Virus record (IMG/VR): IMGVR_UViG_3300021420_000075
Coordinates: 1-41,551 of that record
Strand: one strand, 5' to 3'
DNA: 41,551 bases
DNA from: a virus
Positions within the stretch are counted from its first letter, which is position 1. The number at the start of each line of letters is the position of its first letter. The position numbers were made by a program, and so were the translations under genes. Below the pieces are notes generated by a model. That model saw nothing but the letters and a program-made list of their open reading frames with translations, was not told the DNA's origin and did no database searches. This document shows positions 28,797 through 36,497 of this stretch, piece after piece.

Positions 28797-28825
28797 TTGA
28801 CAAACGCTAAGCGATGATCTACCAT
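28797..28825 (+). promoter_or_regulatory. Repeated phage promoter, copy 8
   Basis: -35 TTGACA (28797-28802), AACGCTAA, 17-bp spacing, -10 TACCAT (28820-28825). After the CsrA-like stop TGA, the frame continues TTT GAC AAA CGC TAA, i.e. FDKR-stop, as in other copies. Confidence 0.85.
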
Positions 28826-28842
28826 GATGGTAGGAGGTTTCT

Positions 28843-29394
28843 GTGGACATGATTTGCGAGCAGTCAAGGGCTCAGTTGGGCGTCGGGATACCGGCGGGTG
28901 CAAAGGGCAAGTTTCCGTTGCGGCTGGGTCAGATCAAGCAGGATATCGTTGGCGGTCCCTACAGCTATAAACCGCCGGAGTTTTACGGCATCAAGATGGC
29001 CGAGGAAATCAATCGTGACTGTGTCATCTCGATCCCGACGCGCGACTTCAACGTACCCGATACTGGTCGTCTTCTTGCTGGGTTGTATGCAGGCATTAGC
29101 TTGGCTCAGCAAGGATGTCCGTTATGGGTGGGCTGCATGGGCGGCATCGGTCGTACTGGTCTGTATTTTGGGGCACTTGCTAAGGTCATGGCCCGGTACC
29201 AAAAGCTGACCAAGCACCGGGTGACCATCGACCCCATCGAGTACACGCGCGCGAATTACCTGGCCCACGCCATCGAGACCCCAGAGCAGCGGCACTGGGT
29301 GCGGATGCTGGACGTGGATGCGGTCGCGGAATGGGCAGTTTACATAAGCGGGTATCGGGCACCCTGGTACAAGCGATTGTTTGACAAACGCTAG
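28843..29394 (+). CDS. Tyrosine/dual-specificity phosphatase-like protein with GCX5R site
   Basis: 183 residues. The signature is WVGCMGGIGRTGLY: C98 and R104 of CX5R are kept, but the usual His before Cys is Gly97. VISIPTRDFNVPDTGRLLAGL resembles the region holding the general acid Asp. The second phosphatase-like protein in the window has the same Gly. Family knowledge: these enzymes remove phosphate from Tyr/Ser/Thr or other substrates; without the His the Cys is less acidic, so activity needs testing. GTG 28843 follows AGGAGG. The C-terminus FDKR comes from the next promoter. Alternative: an inactive phosphate-binding protein. Confidence 0.6.
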   Translation: MDMICEQSRAQLGVGIPAGAKGKFPLRLGQIKQDIVGGPYSYKPPEFYGIKMAEEINRDCVISIPTRDFNVPDTGRLLAGLYAGISLAQQGCPLWVGCMGGIGRTGLYFGALAKVMARYQKLTKHRVTIDPIEYTRANYLAHAIETPEQRHWVRMLDVDAVAEWAVYISGYRAPWYKRLFDKR

Positions 29395-29409
29395 GGAAAG
29401 GCTCAGAAT
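29381..29409 (+). promoter_or_regulatory. Repeated phage promoter, copy 9
   Basis: -35 TTGACA (29381-29386), AACGCTAG, 17-bp spacing, -10 CAGAAT (29404-29409). Encodes the last residues FDKR and stop of the upstream phosphatase-like gene. The -10 lacks the T at its first position. Confidence 0.75.
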
Positions 29410-29438
29410 TGAGACTGACGAATCGGGAGTGACAAGGC

Positions 29439-30458
29439 ATGGAAATCTGTTCACTGCATGAGTACCGGAAACGGCCCCAAACCGTTCCCCTCAGCTTCAA
29501 GGGCGTGACCGTTGCCCAGCTCGTGCAATCAATTGCAAAATGGCAGAGCGAGCAAGTTCACCAGTACGCGGTCCCCGAAGACCAAGCGCTTCAGTTCTAC
29601 GTCGCGAATGCCGCATACGCGCAGCTCGCGCAGAAGGTCGAAGCCCATCAACCCCTGAACCAAGTGCAGCAATGGCTGATGACTCACTACTACGAAGTCA
29701 TGAAAAACATCGGCCTGCGCGCGTTCTTCTACACATTCTTGATTTGCACGCGCGAGGCTCGGCACGGGGGCTTCACGCAGTTGAAACCGAAGGTCGCGCA
29801 CGTCTACGGCGACATCGGCTTTTTCAAGAATCTGACGGACGACGCCAGCACCATAATCAGCCAGATCCAAGGCAGTGACTGGCAGACCAAGTACACGCTC
29901 GACAAATTCACCGACCTCCTGGTTCTGGTCTTCGAGCAAGCGACGTTCAGCGGCGGCTACGGCGGCAAGAACTGGGCGGCGGTCGCGCGCCCGCTCCGCG
30001 ACTTCTGCCACGGCTTGACGACCATGGAAATGTTTTTGGACACGGTGTGGACGCTGGCCCACAACAACGGCGCGATCTTCAACAAAGCCATGATGTACAA
30101 GAAGCAGAACGACGAGGCCCTACTCAAGATCCTCGACGTCCAGCGCGCTGGGCAGATCCCGAGCCTGATTTGGTGGAACGAATCGCAATTCGTCAAGGAC
30201 CATCACCGGGAGGTCGTCAACGAGGCCCGCAAGGACATGCCGGACTTCGGCATCAACAAAGTCGATTGGCAGGCGGTGGTTGACGCTGGTGCCCTCGGCA
30301 GCTACCCAGGATTCAAGAAGACAGTGGACAAAGCAGCGGCAGCCGCTGCCGCCGCGAAAGCTGCGGAAAAGGCGGCATTCATCGCCGCCAACAAAGCCAA
30401 GATGTTCCAAGTCACCCCGACCGAGCACGTGACCAAGATCACGCGCGCTGAGCTATGA
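29439..30458 (+). CDS. Hypothetical protein with Ala-rich C-terminus
   Basis: 339 residues, not recognised. Helical N-terminal part (TVAQLVQSIAKWQSEQVHQYA), then Trp/Tyr-rich segments and a phrase VWTLAHNNGAIFNKAMMYKK that I have the impression of seeing in other phage hypothetical proteins. An Ala-run (AAAAAAAAKAAEKAAF) near residue 310 forms a flexible helix. It is driven by copy 9 of the repeated promoter and overlaps the second phosphatase-like gene by ATGA, so the two may work together. A dyad repeat copy lies inside at 29524. Function unknown. Confidence 0.65.
   Translation: MEICSLHEYRKRPQTVPLSFKGVTVAQLVQSIAKWQSEQVHQYAVPEDQALQFYVANAAYAQLAQKVEAHQPLNQVQQWLMTHYYEVMKNIGLRAFFYTFLICTREARHGGFTQLKPKVAHVYGDIGFFKNLTDDASTIISQIQGSDWQTKYTLDKFTDLLVLVFEQATFSGGYGGKNWAAVARPLRDFCHGLTTMEMFLDTVWTLAHNNGAIFNKAMMYKKQNDEALLKILDVQRAGQIPSLIWWNESQFVKDHHREVVNEARKDMPDFGINKVDWQAVVDAGALGSYPGFKKTVDKAAAAAAAAKAAEKAAFIAANKAKMFQVTPTEHVTKITRAEL
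29524..29537. repeat. AT-rich dyad repeat, near-perfect copy
   Basis: TGCAATCAATTGCA, within the first 33 codons of the 29439 gene. Confidence 0.5.
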
Positions 30459-31255
30459 GGAAAATTTACGTGAGCCGCAAGAAGAAACGAGATGATGACT
30501 TCGACAGCGCCTTCGACGGCGAGGTCTTCGGCAAGCAGAAGTCGAGCGGCTTCAGTTACAAAGCCTCGTGCTATGAATCCCACAAGCCCCTGGTCTTTGG
30601 CGCGGGCAAGGTCTACGGGGGCTCGTGCTCACGCCCCACTGTCAAGGACGCCGACATCTACATCGGCCTCGACAGTTGGATGGAGTTTCGACACACCAAG
30701 TATCCGTGGAACCCGCCGGGCACCACCAACGGTCCCATCGAGGTCCTGTTCCAGATCAGTGACGGCAGCGCGCCGAAGCACGCGAACGAATTCGTGAAGA
30801 TGATTGACTGGCTGGTGCTGCATATCGCCGCTGGCCTCACGGTGCACGTCGGGTGCATCGGCGGTCACGGGAGGACTGGGATGGTGCTCGCGGCGCTCGT
30901 GAAGAAGATCAAGGGCACGGAGGACGCGATCACGTGGTTGCGCGAGAACTACTGCAAGAAGGCGGTGGAGACCGAGACCCAGGTCAAGTTCCTGAACAAG
31001 TACTTCGGCATCAAGGTGGTTCAGGGCTCAAAGGAAGGCCATGGCACGTTCGCGGGCTACGGCACACGCGGAACCTACACAGGCATCCAAGACGAGTATT
31101 TAAACGGCATCAGCCAGCGCCCTGGCACCGTAGTCCACCCGATGACGGGGTTGCCCATCTACCGTGGCGAGGACGGCACCAAGAGCCTGCCAGCGCCAAA
31201 GCGTCAGATCGTGGCCAGCGCCAAGGGCATACCAGGTAAGCACAGCATATGGTAA
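30455..31255 (+). CDS. Tyrosine phosphatase-like protein, second copy, with GCX5R site
   Basis: 266 residues. Signature VHVGCIGGHGRTGMVLAAL: C134 and R140 are kept and Gly133 replaces His, as in the first copy. DADIYIGLDSWMEFRH and WLVLHIAAGLTVHV match the preceding strand and helix of the fold. The N-terminus is basic (RKKKRDDD), and a C-terminal tail of about 65 residues is Gly-rich (GHGTFAGYGTRGTYTG). Paralogue of the 28843 protein, 1.1 kb apart. Start ATG 30455 overlaps the upstream stop. Catalytic activity is unproven. Confidence 0.6.
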   Translation: MRKIYVSRKKKRDDDFDSAFDGEVFGKQKSSGFSYKASCYESHKPLVFGAGKVYGGSCSRPTVKDADIYIGLDSWMEFRHTKYPWNPPGTTNGPIEVLFQISDGSAPKHANEFVKMIDWLVLHIAAGLTVHVGCIGGHGRTGMVLAALVKKIKGTEDAITWLRENYCKKAVETETQVKFLNKYFGIKVVQGSKEGHGTFAGYGTRGTYTGIQDEYLNGISQRPGTVVHPMTGLPIYRGEDGTKSLPAPKRQIVASAKGIPGKHSIW

Positions 31256-31266
31256 ATGCAAACTGT

Positions 31267-31295
31267 TTGACAAACGCTAACCTATGCCTCATACT
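31267..31295 (+). promoter_or_regulatory. Repeated phage promoter, copy 10
   Basis: -35 TTGACA (31267-31272), AACGCTAA, 17-bp spacing, -10 CATACT (31290-31295). Leader with GCATGGAGAT; the ATG at 31328 is 33 bases past the -10 box, as in copies at 23032 and 25927. Confidence 0.82.
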
Positions 31296-31327
31296 CAAAG
31301 CTGAGTCAATGGCATGGAGATCAGGAG

Positions 31328-32227
31328 ATGGCAGTGATACTTGAAATTGATGCTTCGCTTCAGGAGCTGATGTCGAAGTTGGGGCTCGATGCCGGGCTAA
31401 TTTCCGATGCCACGGCCAATGGTCTAGAAGTCAAGTACACGCTCAAGGGCGTGACCATCTTCCAGAACGCGATTCACGCCAGCGCCGACGCCCCCATCAA
31501 AATGGGCGTGCTCCAGTCGATTCTCAACGGCAAGCTGCCGGGCGGCGCTGCCAAGATCCTGTTGGCGTCGCAGTTGCAGAAGGCAGTTAAGCTGGTGCTC
31601 GCGGAGTGCGGAGTCGCGACCAAAGGTCCGCCGTTTCTCGCGGGCCAGGAAAAGCAGGTATTCAGTGGCTCGGTGCCGGATAAAGCCAAGGCCACGACCT
31701 CAGCCCAGCTCGAAGCGATCTTCGGCGGCAAGAAGGGGGCTTCAGGGACCCCCAAGGCCCAGGAGCCTAAGAACGTCGCTGCGCCGATCCCCGGGGTCGA
31801 GGCCACGGCCAAAATCGGTGTGAGCCCCCTGACTCAAGCCTTTAAGGCGGCAGCGGATATCCTCGATGCCGTCGGGCCGAAGTGCAAACTCCTCGACGCC
31901 ACCAAGCTGTTTCAGCCCGTGCAAGGTTCAGATCCCAACTCCACGTACTTCGTGGTCGCGCTCAGTCAGAGTCTGAAGATCGCGGCGCGCATGAAGACCA
32001 ACCAGAAAATCTCGATACGGGTTGAAGGTGAACACCTTGATTTGTTTCAGGGCCAACTTGAGTTGATGGGGTTGAGCGGGAGCACAGACAGCCACTATTC
32101 GGTGCACTTGAGCTGCGATAGCTCGGACCTCGCGCGCAAATCCGTCGGCGCCATTATCTGCGGCATCGGCTGCGATTTCGATGCAGTTGCCACGAACCTG
32201 CACAAGATTTGGGGCAAGGGCGCGTGA
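31328..32227 (+). CDS. Hypothetical protein
   Basis: 299 residues, not recognised. Two similar-size halves are joined by a Lys/Ala/Pro-rich linker (about residues 105-160). The N-terminal half has EVKYTLKGVTIFQNAIHAS and PGGAAKILLASQLQKAVKLVLAECG; the C-terminal half has LDAVGPKCKLLDATKLFQPV, TYFVVALSQSLKIAARMK and KISIRVEGEHLDLF. GC-rich, no enzyme motif. Driven by copy 10 of the repeated promoter and coupled by GTGA to the next gene. Confidence 0.62.
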   Translation: MAVILEIDASLQELMSKLGLDAGLISDATANGLEVKYTLKGVTIFQNAIHASADAPIKMGVLQSILNGKLPGGAAKILLASQLQKAVKLVLAECGVATKGPPFLAGQEKQVFSGSVPDKAKATTSAQLEAIFGGKKGASGTPKAQEPKNVAAPIPGVEATAKIGVSPLTQAFKAAADILDAVGPKCKLLDATKLFQPVQGSDPNSTYFVVALSQSLKIAARMKTNQKISIRVEGEHLDLFQGQLELMGLSGSTDSHYSVHLSCDSSDLARKSVGAIICGIGCDFDAVATNLHKIWGKGA

Positions 32228-32457
32228 GCACCGCCTCGATCCTCGGAGCCCTGAGTGAGGGCTCGGTGTTCCAAACGCCCCCACTCCTCCCAGCACTCAG
32301 CGGCGAGCCCATTGTCTGGAATATCCTGGAGAAGGCGAAGATCGGGGACAAGGTCACGCGGTTGACGGTGCACGGCTACTACGACGGCGTGTTTATCGGC
32401 AGCGCCAGCATCAAACTCGAAGCCAACAAAGAACCGCAGTGGAGTTTCGCGGCATGA
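32224..32457 (+). CDS. Small hypothetical protein
   Basis: 77 residues from GTG 32224, coupled at both ends (GTGA and ATGA overlaps). Beta-like segment KVTRLTVHGYYDGVFIGSASIKLE. Not recognised; function unknown. Confidence 0.6.
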   Translation: MSTASILGALSEGSVFQTPPLLPALSGEPIVWNILEKAKIGDKVTRLTVHGYYDGVFIGSASIKLEANKEPQWSFAA

Positions 32458-33008
32458 CGACGCTCGACAAAGACCTGAAGCACGCGCTCACGGCGGCAGC
32501 CGATGTCCTGGAGATGAACTTGGACTTGATCGAAGTCGCGAGCGATTGCCTGCGCGTGAGCGGGGCCGCAACCCGAGACATGCCATTTGGCCGGATTCTA
32601 CCGATGGTCACGCAGTCGATTGTGCACGAGGGCCGGGGCCTCATTATTTTGATCGTGCAGTTGAGCGGCAACCTCTACGGGTGCTTGCTTGCTGACGGTC
32701 AAGAAGGTACGCTCACGCTATTCATTCTCGACGGCGCGAAGCTAGAACTTGCCAAACGCAATATTCTTCCGGTGCATTGGATGCGCAAGACGCTGTACGA
32801 GCGCTTGGCACCGGGCCTCAAGACCACGTACTCGAAGACGTTCAACGACGACCTCTGGACGATGTTCTCTCGGCGCGGCGGCGACTGGATGTTGGAGTAC
32901 ATCAAAGACAAGAACAGGCAGATCGCGCGCGCGGGCACGGGCCTGGCACACGAAGACGAGAAGGAACTGGACCAGCTCCACGGCCTCGACGGCTATCCTC
33001 GCGATTGA
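32454..33008 (+). CDS. Hypothetical protein
   Basis: 184 residues from ATG 32454. Helical N-terminus (LKHALTAAADVLEMNLDLIEVASDCL), then beta segments (GLIILIVQLSGNLYGCLLADG) and helices (MRKTLYERLAPGLKTTYSKTF). Contains no recognised motif. Its stop TGA is the first triplet of a dyad repeat at the polymerase junction. Confidence 0.6.
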   Translation: MTTLDKDLKHALTAAADVLEMNLDLIEVASDCLRVSGAATRDMPFGRILPMVTQSIVHEGRGLIILIVQLSGNLYGCLLADGQEGTLTLFILDGAKLELAKRNILPVHWMRKTLYERLAPGLKTTYSKTFNDDLWTMFSRRGGDWMLEYIKDKNRQIARAGTGLAHEDEKELDQLHGLDGYPRD

Positions 33009-33020
33009 AGTTAATTGCAA
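33006..33020. repeat. AT-rich dyad repeat at polymerase gene junction
   Basis: TGAAGTTAATTGCAA. TGA ends the upstream gene and TTG 33015 opens the polymerase frame. Same arrangement as at 15852. Confidence 0.65.
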
Positions 33021-35459
33021 AATGCCCATGTGGTGCCCAGCGTGCTGGAAGCACATAAGCGAGTGCCAGTGTCCAGCACCCTAATCATTGCCGCAAGCGC
33101 CAGCAACAAGAAACTGGACCCGGTTCTGCGCCCGCTCCTCGAAGACATTCCCGGTCTCAATACACTCGTCGTCAAACCCGAGGACCTGGGCGATGACCTC
33201 GGCCCCGTCAATTGTCAGTTGCTGATGGGCAGCGGCGCCTTCAACTTGTTGGCGCAAGTCGGGGAGATCAAGCGCAAGCAGAAGATGGGCGCGAGCCGCG
33301 AGAACCTCTACCACCTCTACGGACGCCCGACGCTCGTCACGTACGACGTCGGCATGATCGACTTTATGCCGGAGATGCAGCCCGACATCATCTGGGACGT
33401 GAATCTCGCCATCCGCTACGCGCTCAAGGGCACGCTCAAGCCGATCCCCGGCGACTATCACTGGGTCAACGATTTTTGGGAGGTAGTGGTATGGGCCAAT
33501 AACCTTCCCCAGGACGAGATCACACCGATCACCGTGGACCTGGAGACGCAGGGGCTGGATGAGTTTGCGGCCGACGCCCGCATTCTCACCATTCAAATCA
33601 GCTATCGCCCTGGTCATAGCGTGGTGTATGCGATGCCGCACGACGGCTACATGCCGATCCAAATCTACGACCAGCTCAAGCACCTTTTCAATCTGCCGTG
33701 GCTGAACACGGTCGGCGCGAACCTCAAATACGACATGCGCTGGCTGTGGAAGCAAAGTGACGTGGTGCGCGGCAAATTCGCGCTTGAAAGTAGTGAGCCC
33801 TTGATTATCGTCAACCATCGCTTCGACACCCAACTCGTGGGGGGATTGCTCAATGAGAACCGGTTTAATTCTCTCAAGTCGCACATTAAGGAATACAGCC
33901 CGGAGCTGGGTGGGTACGAAGATCAGTTCGAGGCGGCGCATGATAAAGCGGACATGGCCACGGCACTCGCCAAAGATCCTGACGGCTTTTTACTCTATGC
34001 AGGGGGTGACACGGACGGGTGTCTACGGATATACCCTCGACTCAAAAAAGCTATTTCCAAAGACATGGCGCTCGCGCGATTCTATGGGCGACTTCTACAC
34101 CCAGCGTCTCTTGCATTCCGTGTCCTTGAGTCTCGGGGTATTTGCATTGACCGACCACGTTACCTGGAGCTGCTGAGCCTGGCGCAGGCGGAGCGCGACA
34201 CCCTCCACACCCAGTGCTTTTCGATGATGCCCAACCGCATCAAATACAAGTACGCGGACAATTTGAAGCTGACACGCGATGTCATCATCACCGACTTCCT
34301 TTTTAGTCCATCTGGGCTTAACATAAAGCCGTTGATGTACACAGACGGGAGCGAGAAACGTGTCGCCGAAGGTAAGTCTGCGCAGCCTAGCACCGCATGG
34401 GACCATCTCAAGCAGTTCATTGACCACCCGGAAGCGGGGCCGTTCGTCAAAGCCCTCAAGCAATACAACGCGACGTGCAAAACCGTCGATACCTATATTG
34501 TTGGCTTCCTTGCGCACCTGCGATCAGACGGCAGGTTTCATCCTAGCTACATACTTGCAAAAGGCGGTCAAGCCGGAGATGAAGATGAGGGCGGCGGAAC
34601 CAATACCGGCCGCAGCTCGTGCAAAGACCCGGCTTACCAAACATGGCCGAAGCGTACCGCGTGGGCCAAACGGCTTCGCACAGTCGTCGTATGCCCCCCA
34701 GGGTACGTCATCGCCAAAGGGGACATGAGCCAGGGCGAACTACGGCTGATGGCGGACGCCAGTAATTGCGCGAACATGATCGCGGCCTACAAAAACAACA
34801 TGGACCTACACGCGGTCACCGGAGCCTACTTCAAGAACATGACTGTGGAGCAGCTCCTCAAACTCAGCGACGACGAAATCGAATTGATACGCTACGGCGC
34901 GAAAGCCGGGAACTTCGGCCTTATCTACAGGATATCCCCAGCCGGGTATCAGGCATTCGCCGAAAGCAGCTATGGCCAAAAGATGACCCTGCAACAGGCC
35001 GAAGCCAACCATAAAGCCTTTTTCAAACTCTACCCGGAGATCGCGACGTACCATGACACCCAAGTGACAAACGCTAAGTGTTATGGTTATGTACGTAACC
35101 CACTCGGTAGGGTCAGGCATCTGCCGCTGATCAACAGCCGCGACGGCCAGATCCGTGGCAAGCAAGAGCGTCAGGCCATCAACGCCCCCGGTCAATCGGC
35201 GTTGTTCGACATGATGATGCTGGGGATGGTGGAGGTCACCCGCGCCCGCCCCGACATCTGGATGTTCGGCAACACCCACGACAGCCTTGAGATGTACTTG
35301 AAGGAAGACACGTGGGAAGCCGATCTAAGTCAAATCAAGGGGATCTTCGAGAACTTGCCATTGACACAGTTTGGCTGGAAGCCTAAAGTTCCGTTCGTCA
35401 TGGACTTTGAAGTCAGTAAGACCAACCTCGGCGAGACCAAGAAGGTCAAGATCAAGTGA
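33015..35459 (+). CDS. DNA polymerase, PolA family with 3'-5' exonuclease
   Basis: 814 residues from TTG 33015; GTG 33069 is an alternative start. Exonuclease motifs: VDLETQGLDEF (D175, E177), NLKYDMRWLW and AGGDTDGCL. Polymerase motif A is GDMSQGELRLMAD (D570), motif B RYGAKAGNFGLIY (R626, K630) and motif C THDSLEMY (D756). There is no 5'-3' exonuclease domain. The O-helix reads KAGNFGLIYRIS, with Arg where E. coli Pol I has Gly. It is the replicative polymerase of this phage, far from the helicase-primase genes. An internal copy of the repeated promoter lies at 35064. Confidence 0.9.
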   Translation: MQNAHVVPSVLEAHKRVPVSSTLIIAASASNKKLDPVLRPLLEDIPGLNTLVVKPEDLGDDLGPVNCQLLMGSGAFNLLAQVGEIKRKQKMGASRENLYHLYGRPTLVTYDVGMIDFMPEMQPDIIWDVNLAIRYALKGTLKPIPGDYHWVNDFWEVVVWANNLPQDEITPITVDLETQGLDEFAADARILTIQISYRPGHSVVYAMPHDGYMPIQIYDQLKHLFNLPWLNTVGANLKYDMRWLWKQSDVVRGKFALESSEPLIIVNHRFDTQLVGGLLNENRFNSLKSHIKEYSPELGGYEDQFEAAHDKADMATALAKDPDGFLLYAGGDTDGCLRIYPRLKKAISKDMALARFYGRLLHPASLAFRVLESRGICIDRPRYLELLSLAQAERDTLHTQCFSMMPNRIKYKYADNLKLTRDVIITDFLFSPSGLNIKPLMYTDGSEKRVAEGKSAQPSTAWDHLKQFIDHPEAGPFVKALKQYNATCKTVDTYIVGFLAHLRSDGRFHPSYILAKGGQAGDEDEGGGTNTGRSSCKDPAYQTWPKRTAWAKRLRTVVVCPPGYVIAKGDMSQGELRLMADASNCANMIAAYKNNMDLHAVTGAYFKNMTVEQLLKLSDDEIELIRYGAKAGNFGLIYRISPAGYQAFAESSYGQKMTLQQAEANHKAFFKLYPEIATYHDTQVTNAKCYGYVRNPLGRVRHLPLINSRDGQIRGKQERQAINAPGQSALFDMMMLGMVEVTRARPDIWMFGNTHDSLEMYLKEDTWEADLSQIKGIFENLPLTQFGWKPKVPFVMDFEVSKTNLGETKKVKIK
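33023..33085 (+). CDS. Possible 20-residue Cys4 mini-ORF overlapping polymerase start
   Basis: ATG 33023 opens a 20-codon frame, MPMWCPACWKHISECQCPAP, with four Cys in a knuckle-like arrangement. It lies within the first 25 codons of the polymerase frame. It has no clear Shine-Dalgarno sequence, so it may be chance. Confidence 0.2.
35064..35092 (+). promoter_or_regulatory. Repeated promoter motif inside the polymerase gene
   Basis: GTGACA (35064-35069), AACGCTAA, 17-bp spacing, TTATGT (35087-35092). Thirteen bases match the family exactly. It encodes VTNAKCYGYV within the conserved fingers/palm region of the polymerase. The next gene start is about 360 bases downstream, so it may drive the distal gene cluster. 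Confidence 0.5.
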
Positions 35460-35656
35460 GCCGCGTCGAATGTGTCCCCGTTACCGCCGCGCGCCAGCGC
35501 ATGTACGAGCGTCGGGTCTACAAAGCCCTCAAGACCTTGATCAAGGCGCTTGAGGATTCACAGACCTTCGCCGACTTGGGCTCGCACGCGTACATCGCGA
35601 TGCGGGTCATGGACCTGGCAGAAGAAAAGTACCAACAAAGGATGAAGAATGAGTGA
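35456..35656 (+). CDS. Small hypothetical helical protein
   Basis: 66 residues from GTG 35456, overlapping the polymerase stop by GTGA. Basic, helical (RQRMYERRVYKALKTLIKALED, RVMDLAEEKYQQRMKNE). Not recognised. Confidence 0.6.
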   Translation: MSRVECVPVTAARQRMYERRVYKALKTLIKALEDSQTFADLGSHAYIAMRVMDLAEEKYQQRMKNE

Positions 35657-35777
35657 TTTTGCGCTTGCGGTTTCCGTTGTCGTGATCGTGGTCGCGGTGG
35701 TCGTCGCCGGGATCATTGGCTATATCTTCGGCGTGCTCCACACCCGCGACCGCCACGGTATTCGCGATGACGCCTGA
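35649..35777 (+). CDS. Single-span membrane peptide (42 aa)
   Basis: 42 residues starting at ATG 35649, with AAAGGA about seven bases upstream. A single hydrophobic helix (FALAVSVVVIVVAVVVAGIIGYIFGVL) is followed by a charged tail (HTRDRHGIRDDA). Too short for typical ORF cut-offs, but it is coupled at both ends. Such peptides occur widely in phages with unknown function. Confidence 0.55.
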   Translation: MSDFALAVSVVVIVVAVVVAGIIGYIFGVLHTRDRHGIRDDA

Positions 35778-35970
35778 GTGGTTGCATTTGATTGATCCCG
35801 AGGGCGGCTCGGTGGTGGTCGCGACCTCCCAGATCGTGAGCATCCGCATTGACTATGACGACACCAACCAGCCCTGTGGCACGTACCTGTTGATGGTGGT
35901 CGGCGAGCAGCGGGTTCGCGATACCTTCGAGAGCGTGTGCGCGCGCCTGTTTGTGTCTTCTAAGCCATGA
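35767..35970 (+). CDS. Small hypothetical protein
   Basis: 67 residues from ATG 35767, overlapping the membrane peptide by 11 bases. Beta-like (MTPEWLHLIDPEGGSVVVATSQIVSIRIDYDD) and then a helical end (VRDTFESVCARLFV). Not recognised. It overlaps the next gene by ATGA. Confidence 0.6.
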   Translation: MTPEWLHLIDPEGGSVVVATSQIVSIRIDYDDTNQPCGTYLLMVVGEQRVRDTFESVCARLFVSSKP

Positions 35971-36497
35971 GAAAGCCCCCGCCCATCGACGGCTACCACC
36001 ACTTGACAACTCTCCAGTTCGTGGAGTGTGATACGTGCCGCGCTAAGCCCGGCAGCCCCGTACTGTGCTACGCCTGTCTCTTGAATCGACAGATCATTGA
36101 CCACTTGAGGACCAAAATGGAAACGATTGACGCATCCAATGCCGCCGCAAATGTGATCGAACCCGTCCACGATATGATCAGCCCCGAGACGATCTACGGC
36201 TCGGCCTTGGGTGAGGTGGCCACCGTGCGCAGTGTCGGCCCGGAGCCATTGAAGTTCGTGGACATCAGCAGCGAAGAATGGCGCGAGTACACGTTCCCCG
36301 GTGGCCAGAAGATCAGGATCACGGCGCCGCTGTATTTGCACGTGACCAAGAAGCCGGGGGGCGACAGCCATCGCATCGTCAGCCGCCAGCATCATGAGTC
36401 GCTGCATAAATTCGAGAACCGCAGCCACTACATTCCTGCGGGCTGGATTCACTTGGAGTGGCAGTCGAAACCTGGTCTGCCGCCGTTCGCGCTCTAA
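35967..36497 (+). CDS. Zinc-finger protein fused to a beta-rich phage domain
   Basis: 176 residues. The N-terminal 50 (ECDTCRAKPGSPVLCYACLLNRQII) form a four-Cys finger of a type I associate with small free-standing phage proteins. A second part begins at an internal ATG 36117 preceded by GAGG: SEEWREYTFPGGQKIRITAPLYLHVTKK, then SHYIPAGWIHLEW. It may be a fusion of two usually separate proteins, or a gene with two start sites. Function unknown. Confidence 0.55.
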   Translation: MRKPPPIDGYHHLTTLQFVECDTCRAKPGSPVLCYACLLNRQIIDHLRTKMETIDASNAAANVIEPVHDMISPETIYGSALGEVATVRSVGPEPLKFVDISSEEWREYTFPGGQKIRITAPLYLHVTKKPGGDSHRIVSRQHHESLHKFENRSHYIPAGWIHLEWQSKPGLPPFAL

